From assembly GCA_028821475.1 (NCBI GenBank), contig JAPPGB010000030.1:1-64000 (forward strand): a DNA stretch of 64,000 bases, read 5' to 3'. The position numbers and the translations under genes were made by a program. Source of the stretch: Spirochaetaceae bacterium (GTDB lineage: Bacteria; Spirochaetota; Spirochaetia; SZUA-6; Bin103). Positions 7,888-17,640 of the stretch are shown here, in pieces. Within the stretch, counting starts at the first letter, position 1, and the number at the start of each line of letters is the position of its first letter. A model generated the notes under the pieces. The model ran no database searches and was not told the DNA's origin. It saw nothing but the letters and a program-made list of their open reading frames with translations.

Positions 7888-9846
7888 GTGAAGAGACTAT
7901 CGTTGATCGTTGTGGCAGGGGTGCTGCTGGCGCCGCTGTGGGTGGCGGCGCAATTGCCGCCGGGGCAATACAATATGGATGACTACGTGCGCCAGACCGG
8001 CGCCAGCATCACGTTTTCGGACTCGCCCTACCTGGCCGGCCGCGGGCTGCCGCCGGTGGAGGAGCGACTGCCGAAGAATCCGCTGGTGATGCAGACCTGG
8101 GAGGCGAACGGCACCTACGGCGGCACGCTGACCTGGACCGAGTACACCATTGACCACGATGTCTACCTGCGCCACCTGAACGCCGTCAAGCTGCTGGAGA
8201 TCGCACCGTCGGCATCCAACCACCGCTACGACTACCTGGGCGCCACCATTCAGCCCTCGATCCTGGAGAGCTGGGAGCACAGCGCCGATGCCACCGAGTT
8301 CACGTTCCGCATCCGGGAGGGCCTGAAGTGGTCGGACGGGGCTCCCGTGACCACCGACGACGTGCGCTACGCGTTCGAAGACGTGTACTTCAACGAGGAG
8401 ATCACCCCCACGCTGCCGCGCTGGGCGAACTGGGGCGGCGAGCCGGTGCAGGTGTCGATCGTCGACGACTACTCCTTCTCGGTCAAGTTCGCCAAATCCT
8501 ACGGCCTGTTCCTGGGGCAGGTGAGCCAGCAGCCCGCCGGCCGATTCATCCGCCCGAGCCACTACATGAAGCAGTACCACAAGGACTACACCGACATCGA
8601 CAAGATCCTGCCGGTGATGAAGGAACAGGGCTACGACACCGCCGAGTGGGGCAAGTTCTACACCTCGTTCGCGGTCGGCGGCACCGACGCGGCCAACCAC
8701 ATCCCGACCCGCTTCCCGAACGCGATCGAGGCGCCGTCGCTGCATCCGTGGCACGTGATCGACGAGCCCAACCCCGGCGAATTCATCCTGGAGCGCAACC
8801 CCTACTTCTTCAAGATCGACCCGATCGGCCAGCAGCTCCCCTACATCGACCGCGCCCACCGCGTGTTCGTGAACGACCTGGAGGTGATGAACGCCAAGGT
8901 GGTCGCGGGCGAGACCGACGTCCAGTTCCAGTTCATTCGCCTCGGCGACGTCCCGCTCTTCAAGTCCAACGAGGAGAAGGCCGGCTACCGCACCATGCTG
9001 CTGCCGGCCTGGCAGCAGCAGGTGCTGGTGTACTTTCCCAACCTCACGCCGGCCGACCCGGTGTACGCCGCGGTGACCCAGGACAAGCGCTTCCGTCAGG
9101 CGATCTCGCTGGCCATCGACCGCAAGGAGATCCGCAGGTCGATCTTTCTCGACTTCGGGCGCATTGCGCAGGTGTCACCGCCGCGCGGCGTCGACTTCTG
9201 GAAGCCGCACATGGACACCGCCTTCGTGGAGTACGACGTCGACGCCGCCAATGCGCTGCTCGACGAGATGGGGCTGGAGTGGGACGACAAGCGCGAATAC
9301 CGCCTGCTGCCCGACGGGCGCCGGCTGAGCATCCCGTTCATGTACTACGAGGTCACGCCGACGGCGACGCCGGGCGCCGAGTTGTTCGCCGAGTACATGG
9401 GACCGATCGGGATCGATACCCAGGTCAAGCAGGTGGACGGCCGGCTGTGGTGGACCTCCGACAGCGAGGTGCGCTTTTCCAACTGGTGGAACCCCACCAT
9501 GAACTTCACCTTTGGGCCGATGAAGTTCAACGTCGCGGGACGGGCGTGGAACGCCTGGTACAACTCCGGCGGCGAGAGCGGCCAGGAGCCGCCGCCGGAA
9601 GCCAAGCGGCTGTACGAGCTGCGCGAAATACTCTATTCCACCGGTGATGCCGACGAACGCCGCGAGGTGCTCACCGAAATGTGGGAGAACCAGGCCGAGA
9701 ACCTGTGGGTGATCGGCGTGGTGGCCGAGGCGCCGGGGCCGTTCATCTACGACGTCAACCTGGGCAACGTCGGGGTCGCGGAGGAGCGCGGCTACTACTC
9801 GGTGGTGGTGGGCGAAGCCGGCGAGCAGTGGTTCTGGAAGAATTGA
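7888..9846 (+). CDS. Peptide/oligopeptide ABC transporter substrate-binding protein
   Basis: A 652-residue SBP_bac_5 family protein with a signal peptide (MKRLSLIVVAGVLLAPLWVAA, cleavage after AQ or nearby). Family landmarks include NGTYGGTLTWTEY, QPSILESWEHSADATEFTFRIREGLKWSDGAPVTTDDV and FRQAISLAIDRKEI. It is longer than, and clearly distinct from, the DPTTGK group elsewhere in the window and lacks that tag. The start is a GTG with GAGG five bases upstream. It is followed by a hairpin (9865-9894) and one permease gene. The length and the long-loop permease recall YejA/YejE-type importers, but the ligand is unknown. Confidence 0.85.
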   Translation: MKRLSLIVVAGVLLAPLWVAAQLPPGQYNMDDYVRQTGASITFSDSPYLAGRGLPPVEERLPKNPLVMQTWEANGTYGGTLTWTEYTIDHDVYLRHLNAVKLLEIAPSASNHRYDYLGATIQPSILESWEHSADATEFTFRIREGLKWSDGAPVTTDDVRYAFEDVYFNEEITPTLPRWANWGGEPVQVSIVDDYSFSVKFAKSYGLFLGQVSQQPAGRFIRPSHYMKQYHKDYTDIDKILPVMKEQGYDTAEWGKFYTSFAVGGTDAANHIPTRFPNAIEAPSLHPWHVIDEPNPGEFILERNPYFFKIDPIGQQLPYIDRAHRVFVNDLEVMNAKVVAGETDVQFQFIRLGDVPLFKSNEEKAGYRTMLLPAWQQQVLVYFPNLTPADPVYAAVTQDKRFRQAISLAIDRKEIRRSIFLDFGRIAQVSPPRGVDFWKPHMDTAFVEYDVDAANALLDEMGLEWDDKREYRLLPDGRRLSIPFMYYEVTPTATPGAELFAEYMGPIGIDTQVKQVDGRLWWTSDSEVRFSNWWNPTMNFTFGPMKFNVAGRAWNAWYNSGGESGQEPPPEAKRLYELREILYSTGDADERREVLTEMWENQAENLWVIGVVAEAPGPFIYDVNLGNVGVAEERGYYSVVVGEAGEQWFWKN

Positions 9847-9864
9847 GCAAGTAACCCGGACGGT

Positions 9865-9894
9865 GGCGGATGCCTGCTGTGGCCGGCATCCGCC
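9865..9894 (+). terminator. Hairpin between binding protein and permease
   Basis: Perfect 10-bp stem GGCGGATGCC / GGCATCCGCC with a 10-nt loop, 19 bases after the binding-protein stop. No U-run follows, so it is likelier a partial terminator or an mRNA 3'-end stabiliser. It is one of five analogous hairpins in the window. Confidence 0.55.
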
Positions 9895-9915
9895 GCCGGC
9901 ACCCGTCCCAATCCC

Positions 9916-11031
9916 ATGATTACCCGCAAGGCCGCCCGCTACGAACAGGAGTCCTACTATATCGCGTCGCAGTGGCGGCTGATGTGGCGCAAGTTCAAGT
10001 CGCACCGGCTGGCGATGGTGGGCACCGTCATCGTCAGCTTCTTCATCGTCACCGGCACCCTGTTCTGCGAGTTCTTCGCCACCCACGACATCTACGAGCG
10101 CGACTCCGACTACATCCTGTGCCCGCCGCAGAAGATCCACTTCGTCGACGCCGACGGACGCTTCCACCTGCGCCCCTTCGTGTACCACCTGACCACCGAG
10201 CGCAACATGGACACCTTCGCGCTGGAGTGCCGGGAGGACACCGCGGTGCGCTATCCGATCCACCTGCTGGTGCGCGGCGACGAGTACAAGCTGTGGGGCC
10301 TGTTCCCGGGCCGGCTGCACCTGCTCGGCATCCGCGACGAGGGCGCCTTCTACCTGTTCGGCACCGACAACCTGGGCCGCGACCTGTTCTCGCGCGTGTT
10401 CTACGCGGCACGCATCTCGCTGTCGATCGGCTTCGTCGGGGTGGTGATCAGCTTCGTGCTCGGTTGCATCCTGGGCGGCGTTTCCGGCTACTTCGGCGGT
10501 ACCGCCGACATGGCGATTCAGCGCATGATCGAGTTTCTGAGCTCGATCCCCCAGATCCCGCTGTGGATGGCGCTGGCCGCCGCCATCCCGCCGAGCTGGC
10601 CGGCGTTGCGCGTCTACTTCGTGATCATCCTGATCCTGTCGATCATCGGCTGGACCGGCCTGGCGCGGGTGGTGCGCGGCTATATCATCGCGCTGCGCGA
10701 GTCGGACATGGTGGTCGCCGCGCGGGTGGCGGGGGCGCGCACCGGGCCGATCCTGTACCGCCACCTGCTGCCGGCGTTCCTGAGCTACCTGATCGTGCAC
10801 CTGACCCTGGCGGTGCCGAGCATGATCCTGGCCGAGACCGCGCTGTCGTTCCTGGGCCTGGGGCTGCGCCCGCCGGTGGTGAGCTGGGGCGTGCTGTTGA
10901 GCGCCGCCCAGAACGTCAAGACCGTGTACCTGAACCTGTGGCTGATGATCCCGGCGCTGTTCGTGATCGTCACCGTGCTGGCGTTCAACTTCATCGGCGA
11001 CGGCATGCGCGACGCCGCCGACCCCTACTGA
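9916..11031 (+). CDS. ABC transporter permease, OppC/DppC type
   Basis: A 371-residue inner-membrane permease. TM1 is about residues 33-55. A long extracytoplasmic segment (about 55-140) follows, then the OppC landmark GTDNLGRDLFSRVFYAARISLSIG, four or five further TM segments and the EAA-like loop (ARVAGARTGPILYRHLLPAF). FLGLGLRPPVVSWG is typical of the family. The loop makes it about 55 residues longer than the other OppC proteins here. It follows the binding-protein gene by about 70 bp. An OppB partner and ATPase are missing from this locus, so it must pair with subunits encoded elsewhere or the operon is incomplete. Confidence 0.88.
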   Translation: MITRKAARYEQESYYIASQWRLMWRKFKSHRLAMVGTVIVSFFIVTGTLFCEFFATHDIYERDSDYILCPPQKIHFVDADGRFHLRPFVYHLTTERNMDTFALECREDTAVRYPIHLLVRGDEYKLWGLFPGRLHLLGIRDEGAFYLFGTDNLGRDLFSRVFYAARISLSIGFVGVVISFVLGCILGGVSGYFGGTADMAIQRMIEFLSSIPQIPLWMALAAAIPPSWPALRVYFVIILILSIIGWTGLARVVRGYIIALRESDMVVAARVAGARTGPILYRHLLPAFLSYLIVHLTLAVPSMILAETALSFLGLGLRPPVVSWGVLLSAAQNVKTVYLNLWLMIPALFVIVTVLAFNFIGDGMRDAADPY

Positions 11032-11112
11032 TGGGCTGATGGCCGGGTGAGGCCGCGGTTCGACTCTCCATGCGCGTAGTGTCCGGTCAACATGGGCACG
11101 GCGCCGGCTCAC

Positions 11113-14100
11113 TCACACGGCGGGTTGCTGCCGGCCGACGTCGATTACGACAACCGAAATCATGCGCCGCTCGTCGCGGGTGAGCGTGGCTTCGAGGCGA
11201 GTCCGCAACTCGTTTGGGGATGTCGGCAGAGCACCGGTCGGCGGCTGCTGCGTAGCGTCCTTTCCGAACCAGAATACCAGGTAGATACCGACTCCGTCGG
11301 TGGCCGGATCGCAGGTGTACTGGCCGATCAACTGGCTCCTTGCGGCACTCCAGAGATCCCGATGGCGGTTCTTCTTGATTTCGATTGGCACGTGAAAGTC
11401 GCCGTACGCAATGCGGATGTCTGCCCGCTTGTCGTTCGCGTATTGTCCTTCCGGCTGCGCATCCAATCCCTCTTGAAGGCGTTCCCGCAGATCGGACAAC
11501 AGCGCGTCGCGGCACTGATCTTCATGCTTGGGGGTAGGTTCCTGCCCATGCGGCTCGTTCCAGTATTGGCGCCAGTCGTCCGTGTTTTCGGTGCGTATCT
11601 TGCGCGCCAACTCGTGCAACCGGTCAACCAGCAACGCGCCCAGATCGGCGGCGTTGGCGGGGCGGCCGCCATTCAAGGTGCGGCATACCTGCTCGACTGC
11701 AGGATGACGGAAGGCCGCGTCGCGACGGTTAACGCGCTGGCGGTCGCGAGCGTTTACCAGCACTTGACGCCAGTCGTTCAGGGCCGAGTCCGCGACAAGC
11801 CCGGCAAGCTCCTCGCCGGCCAGCCGATCGGCACGGTCGGCAAGCACCCGCACCATCTGCCAAACGCACTTGAATACGTCGCGTTCATGCCCGTAGACAT
11901 CTTCTGAGTCATCCACCCGGCCCCAAGGCACCGCCGTGCGGGCGAGCAACTGGACGAACGCCGCCAGAGTACCCGCAGGAAGGTCGTCGAGCAGACATCC
12001 GGTCCGGACCAGGAAGCCCGCCAACTGAGAAACTCGGCGGTCTCGCCGTCCAACGAACTCGCGCAGACCATCAAGGTGGGCGTCGTTGGGGGTGGCTACC
12101 ACACGGACGGCCATCCAATGCACGCGTTGGGAGACGCTCAGGCTGCTGCGCGACAGTTTCTCCGCTATCAGTGCCACGAACTCCGTGCGATCCGCGTGCA
12201 GGACAGCGGCCACCAACAGCTCGTCGAGCGTAGTCATTGGGCCCGGCTTCACCGCGATGTGGGAATCGGCTGCGGACAAGGGGAAGGCGCGCAACGCCGC
12301 CAATACCACGTGCCGGGCCAGTCGAACGTATTCTCCTTTGGCGAGATTGTAGGCGACCGTATCGTCATAGATATGGGCGCCGAGCTTGACCGACATGCAT
12401 CGCAGGAGTATCTCGGCGGCAGTGCTGACACTTGCATCGAGCAAACGTCGTCCACGGTCTCGCGAATTCTCGACGAACGTACAGAAATGAAACGCGAGCG
12501 CCTGACGCAACCGGCGGTCGCTCAGTGTCAGAGGATCATCCAGTTCATCGATACCCGCCAGAAACGGCAGCGCGATATTGTATTGTTCGCGAGATTTCAG
12601 CAGATCGATGATTTGGCACGGATCGGGGATGTCGTCCCTGAACGGGGTGCCACGGAGACCAGCCAACGTCACTTCGATCAGACTGCTGTTACCGTGAAAG
12701 AGATTCCTCATTCGCTCCTCAGGGTTGTCTCCTTCCACGTCTGAGAACATGCCGAAGTATGCTTTCGCGAGCTCTTGAAGCAACCCTGCACTGCACCTGT
12801 TCTGGCGCAAGGTATCGGCCTGTGACTCGACGAGAGCAACGAAGCTGCGGCGTCGGCCCGCACGCTCTTGCCAATAGCTTCGTCGCCTGCGATGACTGTC
12901 CCAGTGATTGTCTTGGAGACGATACACACGCCACTTGTCCCAGCAGTTTCGCAAGAACTCATTGGTGCGGGCAGCCTTCTCCAGCTCTTCGACGGACGGC
13001 TGGTGATCGCCTTCCTGCCTCGACGTCGACCGGCACGACTGCGTGAAGAAGAACGCGGCCTTGCGCTGGTCGGTTGCGGCCACGGCCTGATCGAGAAACC
13101 AGCGGCCGATGTCGGTTGGCAGACTGACGCCATACAACAAGTCGCGGATGGTGGAGTCCACGAGCTCGCCCGAAGCCGTGTTCACGTATCGGGTGACGAC
13201 CGCCTTCTGGACCGTCGGGCGCTGTTCGAGCCACGCTCGGATGCGCCTGACCGCACCGTTTTGCATCCGCATGTCTCGAAACGGGTCCACGTGAAGCCAA
13301 TCGAAGAGCCGCTCGCCGGTCAGCCGATCTCCGCACCCCTCGAGCCCCCGTGCCAGGAGTACCGCCGGCAGCTCTTCCAGGTGGCGGCTCTCCAGGATCG
13401 GCTTCAGGCTGCACCCTCGGGCCACCAACTGATCCAGAAGACTCGCGACCTGGGCGTCTGAAGAGCGCCTTGGAAGATCGGATATCCAGAAGTCCCGATA
13501 GTCCGCGGCATGCTGATTCGCCGACTGGCTCAGGTGGTCCCAGATCCGGGCAGGGGGAATGCGGTCAGGGTAGAGGTGGCGCAAGGCCACGGCGGTGAGC
13601 TCGTCCTCCCAATCTCTCACTCGGTCCGCGGCGATGTTCGACAGGAGTTGCTCAAGCGTGTCGGCTGCGACGTTGGGCTGACCGCAGTTGTGCACGTATG
13701 CTTGCAGCGCCAGCGCCGGAAACTGAAGTTGTCGACCATTCCCGTACACGATACGGAGCAGGGAGTCGGCCATACCTGGCAGCCGCTCGCCGTGCGCGAG
13801 GGCGCTCAACACGAACATCACGAAACGTACCGGGTGCTCGTCGTGGGATTCCAGAATCCCTTGTAACACGGGCTCCATGCCGGGAGTAGCGACGCCGCCG
13901 ATGGTCGCGGCGGTCCAGTCGACGGAGTCGAGCCGGTCGACTTCTCGACTCAGCGCCTGCAGCAGGGTGCGCTTGAGGTCGATCGAAAGCCCTTGGGCAT
14001 CGCCGTACGAGGCAACCGCGACAGGATCCCGGTCGATGAGTTCCGTCCGAGCGTCGTCGCACAGCACGGCGAGCCAAGCGGACAAGCCACGCAAGCTGGT

Positions 14101-15150
14101 GACTACGCCGCCGTCGCCCCCCGTGAGCAGCGCCGTGACGCGGCGCGCCGGAAGACCTGATGATACGACGCGCGCGAGGTGCTTGGCGCCGACGAACTCG
14201 GCGATATGACGATGAACGGGGACAAACCGAGCTTCCGACTCGGGCACGAACAGCCTCGTAGCCAGGGCCAAGCGCAAGAGCTGGGGTTGGTCGTACCCGA
14301 ACCTGCCGACGTACAGGTAGTCATCGCTGGCTCGGTCACGTTCCACGGCGCAGCCGGACGCGCCGGAGACGAGGAGCAACGCGCACAGCCGCCCGGCAGC
14401 ATCCAGAACATCGCGCACCTCCGGTTGAGACCCGATGTGCGCGTGCTCTCCATTCTCTTCGGTAGCCAGGAGCGACGTGGCGCTCTCGAACAGCTTCAGA
14501 CGGCTCGCCGGCCACTGGTTCTCGCGCGCCACCACGTCCGCCAGCAGGCGCAGGTTGAGGGGATTCTTCATCAGACCCTCCATCCCCCTGTCGCGCGCCC
14601 CCTGGACGAATCCGGTAGGGTCCGGGATGTCCTCACGGTCGGTCAGGATTCGGGTGACGCTATCATCGGTCAACGGGTCGAGCATCAACAACGCTACCTG
14701 TGGGCCCGCCGGTACAACAGCAGACAGGCGCTGTCGATCTGGTTCACCGCGCCAGTCAGCGGCCCGGCACGAGAGTCGAAACCGCGGCCTGCCCAGCTTG
14801 TCGAGGCGTCTGCGGATTGCATCGAGCGGCACGCGTGGGTCGGGTAAACCGGCACGCACCTCATCGAGCGCGTCAATGAACAGCGTCCTATCGCGCCACT
14901 CAGGGTGGTCACAGGGATCGAAGGTTACGAAGTCACGCGCGTCGATCGCGAGCGCGGTGTCGCCGAGCGCCTCGCGTTCGGCTTGGAGTGCGGTGGTCTT
15001 GCCGGCGCCGGGGTCGCCGAGCAGCACGTATGCCGGAATGTCTCCCCACGCCTTCAGTGGACGCGACTGCGACGGCACTCGCCGGTCGGAGCCGGCCGGC
15101 GCAACCTCGGTACAGGTACGGGCGACCGGATTCACCGTTCCTCGAACCAT
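11113..15150 (-). CDS. NACHT-type STAND NTPase with C-terminal PD-(D/E)XK nuclease domain
   Basis: A 1345-residue protein. Walker A GDPGAGKT is at residues 45-52 and Walker B LFIDALDEV at 90-98, the DxxDE pattern of NACHT NTPases. About 1000 residues of helical, Leu/Arg-rich sequence without a recognised catalytic motif follow, presumably a sensor or scaffold. The C-terminus has a PD-(D/E)XK arrangement: Asp1244, Glu1257-x-Lys1259 (PIEIKKN) and Gln1273. The order NTPase-sensor-nuclease differs from Avs proteins, whose effector is N-terminal. The ATG overlaps the end of the upstream DUF4143 ATPase gene by 19 bp, so the two are translationally coupled. Antiphage abortive defence by DNA cleavage is the likeliest role, inferred from architecture and location. 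Confidence 0.75.
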   Translation of the reverse strand: MVRGTVNPVARTCTEVAPAGSDRRVPSQSRPLKAWGDIPAYVLLGDPGAGKTTALQAEREALGDTALAIDARDFVTFDPCDHPEWRDRTLFIDALDEVRAGLPDPRVPLDAIRRRLDKLGRPRFRLSCRAADWRGEPDRQRLSAVVPAGPQVALLMLDPLTDDSVTRILTDREDIPDPTGFVQGARDRGMEGLMKNPLNLRLLADVVARENQWPASRLKLFESATSLLATEENGEHAHIGSQPEVRDVLDAAGRLCALLLVSGASGCAVERDRASDDYLYVGRFGYDQPQLLRLALATRLFVPESEARFVPVHRHIAEFVGAKHLARVVSSGLPARRVTALLTGGDGGVVTSLRGLSAWLAVLCDDARTELIDRDPVAVASYGDAQGLSIDLKRTLLQALSREVDRLDSVDWTAATIGGVATPGMEPVLQGILESHDEHPVRFVMFVLSALAHGERLPGMADSLLRIVYGNGRQLQFPALALQAYVHNCGQPNVAADTLEQLLSNIAADRVRDWEDELTAVALRHLYPDRIPPARIWDHLSQSANQHAADYRDFWISDLPRRSSDAQVASLLDQLVARGCSLKPILESRHLEELPAVLLARGLEGCGDRLTGERLFDWLHVDPFRDMRMQNGAVRRIRAWLEQRPTVQKAVVTRYVNTASGELVDSTIRDLLYGVSLPTDIGRWFLDQAVAATDQRKAAFFFTQSCRSTSRQEGDHQPSVEELEKAARTNEFLRNCWDKWRVYRLQDNHWDSHRRRRSYWQERAGRRRSFVALVESQADTLRQNRCSAGLLQELAKAYFGMFSDVEGDNPEERMRNLFHGNSSLIEVTLAGLRGTPFRDDIPDPCQIIDLLKSREQYNIALPFLAGIDELDDPLTLSDRRLRQALAFHFCTFVENSRDRGRRLLDASVSTAAEILLRCMSVKLGAHIYDDTVAYNLAKGEYVRLARHVVLAALRAFPLSAADSHIAVKPGPMTTLDELLVAAVLHADRTEFVALIAEKLSRSSLSVSQRVHWMAVRVVATPNDAHLDGLREFVGRRDRRVSQLAGFLVRTGCLLDDLPAGTLAAFVQLLARTAVPWGRVDDSEDVYGHERDVFKCVWQMVRVLADRADRLAGEELAGLVADSALNDWRQVLVNARDRQRVNRRDAAFRHPAVEQVCRTLNGGRPANAADLGALLVDRLHELARKIRTENTDDWRQYWNEPHGQEPTPKHEDQCRDALLSDLRERLQEGLDAQPEGQYANDKRADIRIAYGDFHVPIEIKKNRHRDLWSAARSQLIGQYTCDPATDGVGIYLVFWFGKDATQQPPTGALPTSPNELRTRLEATLTRDERRMISVVVIDVGRQQPAV

Positions 15151-16388
15151 GCGGACGCGGGCGCCGAGAGAAACTCGTTGAGAGGGACGCCGCCCTCCCC
15201 TACGAGCAGACAGCGCAACGGTGCGGATCTACCGAACTTCGTCTCGAACGCATCAAGGGCCCGCGAGGCCCCACGTCGCCGTGGGCCGCTCTTCACTTCA
15301 ATGGCGACCAACTTGCGGCCGCGTTGCAGGACGAAATCGACCTCGTGCGGTCCGTCACGCCAGTAGCGCACGCGGATGTCGGGAGCCGCGGTATTGCAAA
15401 GGTGGGCGCCGACCGCGCTTTCCACAATGCGGCCCCAGAACGTGCGGTCCGCCTGCGCCTCGGGAAACGAGTAGCCGGAGTCGGCCGTCATCAGGGCGGT
15501 GTTGAGCACGTTGAGCTTCGGACTGGACGCGCGCCGCCGCACGGCGCTGCCTGCGTACTTCTGGAAGCCCGCGATCAGACCCGCGCTCCCCAACAGGTCG
15601 AGGTAGCGCGCCAGCGTGGTTGTGTTACCGGCGTCCCAGAGCTGGCCTAGCATCTTGGTATAGGAGAGTATCTGCCCCGAGTGAGCGGCGGCCAATTCAA
15701 CCAGCCGTCTCAGCAGGACCGGCTTATCGACCCGGGCAAGCGCAAGAAGGTCACGCTCGACGGTCGGTTCGACAACCCCGCCGAGCACGTAGTTGCGCCA
15801 CCGACTTTCGTCATGCGCCAAGGTGGCGGCTCCCGGATAGCCGCCGAAGTAGAGGTAGGCCGGGAGGTCGAAGCCGAAGGCCGCTGCCATCTCGCCGAAC
15901 GACCAGTGGGCAACCCGGATCGGCTCGAACCGCCCGGTGAGGCTTTCACTCAGACCAACCTGCATCAGCAATGGAGCGGATCCGAGAATCACCACGTGCA
16001 GCGGGCAGCCCCTCGCGCGGTCGGCATCCCACAAACCCTTGACGGTATCCGACCACCCCGGGATCTTGTGCGCCTCGTCGATTGCAAGAGTACAGCCTTC
16101 CGGCCGCCGCTCGGCTTCGAGCCGTGCAGCTTCCCACTTCCGAACCAGCCATCGCGAGTCACGCTTCTGTTCCACATCGGACGCCACGGTGGCGGTGATC
16201 GAGGTAGAGACTCCGAGCCCGGCCGGATCGGGTTCGTCCACGGGAAGGTAGTGGTCGGTCGGACGTAGCGCTGCACGCACGAGGGTGGTCTTGCCGGTCT
16301 GCCGCGGCCCGAACAACGCGATGATCCTCGCAGGCGTCTCGCGGAGGCGATCGCGCAGCGTGGCGAACTGAGCACGCTGGAATGCCAT
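15132..16388 (-). CDS. DUF4143-family AAA ATPase
   Basis: A 418-residue AAA_14/DUF4143 protein. Walker A FGPRQTGKTT lies near the N-terminus, Walker B LAIDEAHKI follows, and GSAPLLMQVGLSESLTGRFE is the family's sensor region. The C-terminal domain has the PD-(D/E)XK-like pattern HEVDFVLQRGRKLVAIEVKSG. The start is placed at the ATG of MAFQRAQF because GGAG lies seven bases upstream; an in-frame start 105 bases earlier lacks a site. It is the first gene of an operon with the NACHT-nuclease gene. Most DUF4143 proteins are stand-alone genes of unknown function, so the coupling is notable. Confidence 0.82.
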   Translation of the reverse strand: MAFQRAQFATLRDRLRETPARIIALFGPRQTGKTTLVRAALRPTDHYLPVDEPDPAGLGVSTSITATVASDVEQKRDSRWLVRKWEAARLEAERRPEGCTLAIDEAHKIPGWSDTVKGLWDADRARGCPLHVVILGSAPLLMQVGLSESLTGRFEPIRVAHWSFGEMAAAFGFDLPAYLYFGGYPGAATLAHDESRWRNYVLGGVVEPTVERDLLALARVDKPVLLRRLVELAAAHSGQILSYTKMLGQLWDAGNTTTLARYLDLLGSAGLIAGFQKYAGSAVRRRASSPKLNVLNTALMTADSGYSFPEAQADRTFWGRIVESAVGAHLCNTAAPDIRVRYWRDGPHEVDFVLQRGRKLVAIEVKSGPRRRGASRALDAFETKFGRSAPLRCLLVGEGGVPLNEFLSAPASAWFEER

Positions 16389-16582
16389 GTAGCTCCAATA
16401 TGGCCAATTGAGTAAGTTCAGGCAAGATGATGGATACGCTCCGGTGTGGAGCCGCGTTTTGCAACGCAACGGTGAGGTTGTACGCCCGCGCACTCCATTC
16501 GGTTCCGTTGCGTTCGCTTTTTCGCAGTCTCCCGGCCATACTGGCGCAAATCAGTCTGCAAAGGCGTAGGAGGTTCGTTACC

Positions 16583-17503
16583 ATGGCAAAGTCCGACGGA
16601 TTGCGAGAGTGGATCGACGAGGCGATCAGCCTGTCGGGCCACCAGGACGGCGCGATCCACGCAGCCGCCGACGACACGCTGGCCGCCGCCATCCAGAAGG
16701 GGCCGCGCGCGGAGCAGCAGGATTGCGGGGCGGCGTTGCTGTGGGTGCCCCGTTTCGGCTTCTCGCCGCGCTGCGCGGCGGTGATCGCCGACGGCATGGG
16801 CGGCATGCGAGGCGGCGGCTGGTCGAGCCGACACGCGGTGCGGGTGGTGGTCGAGCGCTGCCTCGCCGGCCGCCATGACACGCCGCGCGACATGCTGGCC
16901 AGCGCCCTGGAGACCGCCCAGCGGGAAGTGCTGGAGGCGCTCCGCGGCGGCGGCGGCACCACGCTGACGGCCGCGGTCTGGGACCGGGGCGGCGGCATGC
17001 TGGTGCACATCGGCGACACCCGCGCACACCTGGTCGAGCCGGGGCGCCCGTTCCGCTGCCTCACCTCCGATCACACCGAGGCCGGGGATGCCGACGCGCT
17101 CGACCGCCTGGCCACCGGCCGCCCCGCGCTGCCCTACCGGCCGACCGAGCCCGACAACAGCCTGATCGACGTGATCGGCGTGCCGGACGGCATCCTGTCC
17201 GAGCGTCACGTCCTGCACACCCCGCGCAGCGGCCGCTGCGTGCTGACCTCCGACGGCGCCCACGACCCGGTACGCCTGGCGGGAAGCGCCGCTTTCGAGG
17301 CGGGCGAAGGCGAACCCCACTGGACCGCGCGGCACAGCGTGGAGGCGCTCTGGGACCGACTGGCGCCCGAATCGCTGACCGACAATGCCGCGGTCGTGGC
17401 AATTGAGCCGGGGCGGGCGCTGCAACACGCGGAGCGGGAACTGCGCCACGGCGACGTCCTGCTGGTCGGCCCGACGGGAGTGCTGCGCTACACCCTCGGC
17501 TGA
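16583..17503 (+). CDS. PP2C-type serine/threonine phosphatase
   Basis: A 306-residue PPM/PP2C metal-dependent phosphatase. Metal-binding Asp motifs are complete: RAEQQD (42-47), ADGMGG (69-74), TSDG and TDN near the end. GDTRAHL corresponds to the GDSR motif. There is no membrane segment. The ATG has AGGAGG eight bases upstream. It is divergent from the DUF4143/NACHT operon and could share its control region (16389-16582), but no kinase gene is nearby. Its substrate is unknown. Confidence 0.83.
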   Translation: MAKSDGLREWIDEAISLSGHQDGAIHAAADDTLAAAIQKGPRAEQQDCGAALLWVPRFGFSPRCAAVIADGMGGMRGGGWSSRHAVRVVVERCLAGRHDTPRDMLASALETAQREVLEALRGGGGTTLTAAVWDRGGGMLVHIGDTRAHLVEPGRPFRCLTSDHTEAGDADALDRLATGRPALPYRPTEPDNSLIDVIGVPDGILSERHVLHTPRSGRCVLTSDGAHDPVRLAGSAAFEAGEGEPHWTARHSVEALWDRLAPESLTDNAAVVAIEPGRALQHAERELRHGDVLLVGPTGVLRYTLG

Positions 17504-17640
17504 TCCTCTCGTGCGCACGATGCATCGTCCTTGCCGACGCCCCGGCGCCCCGGCACTCCGACGCTGACGCGCGGACATAGGCCCCGGAACTGCGCTATGA
17601 TCGGTCGCAGACCTCGCCGGCTTTGTCGACGGTGACAACG

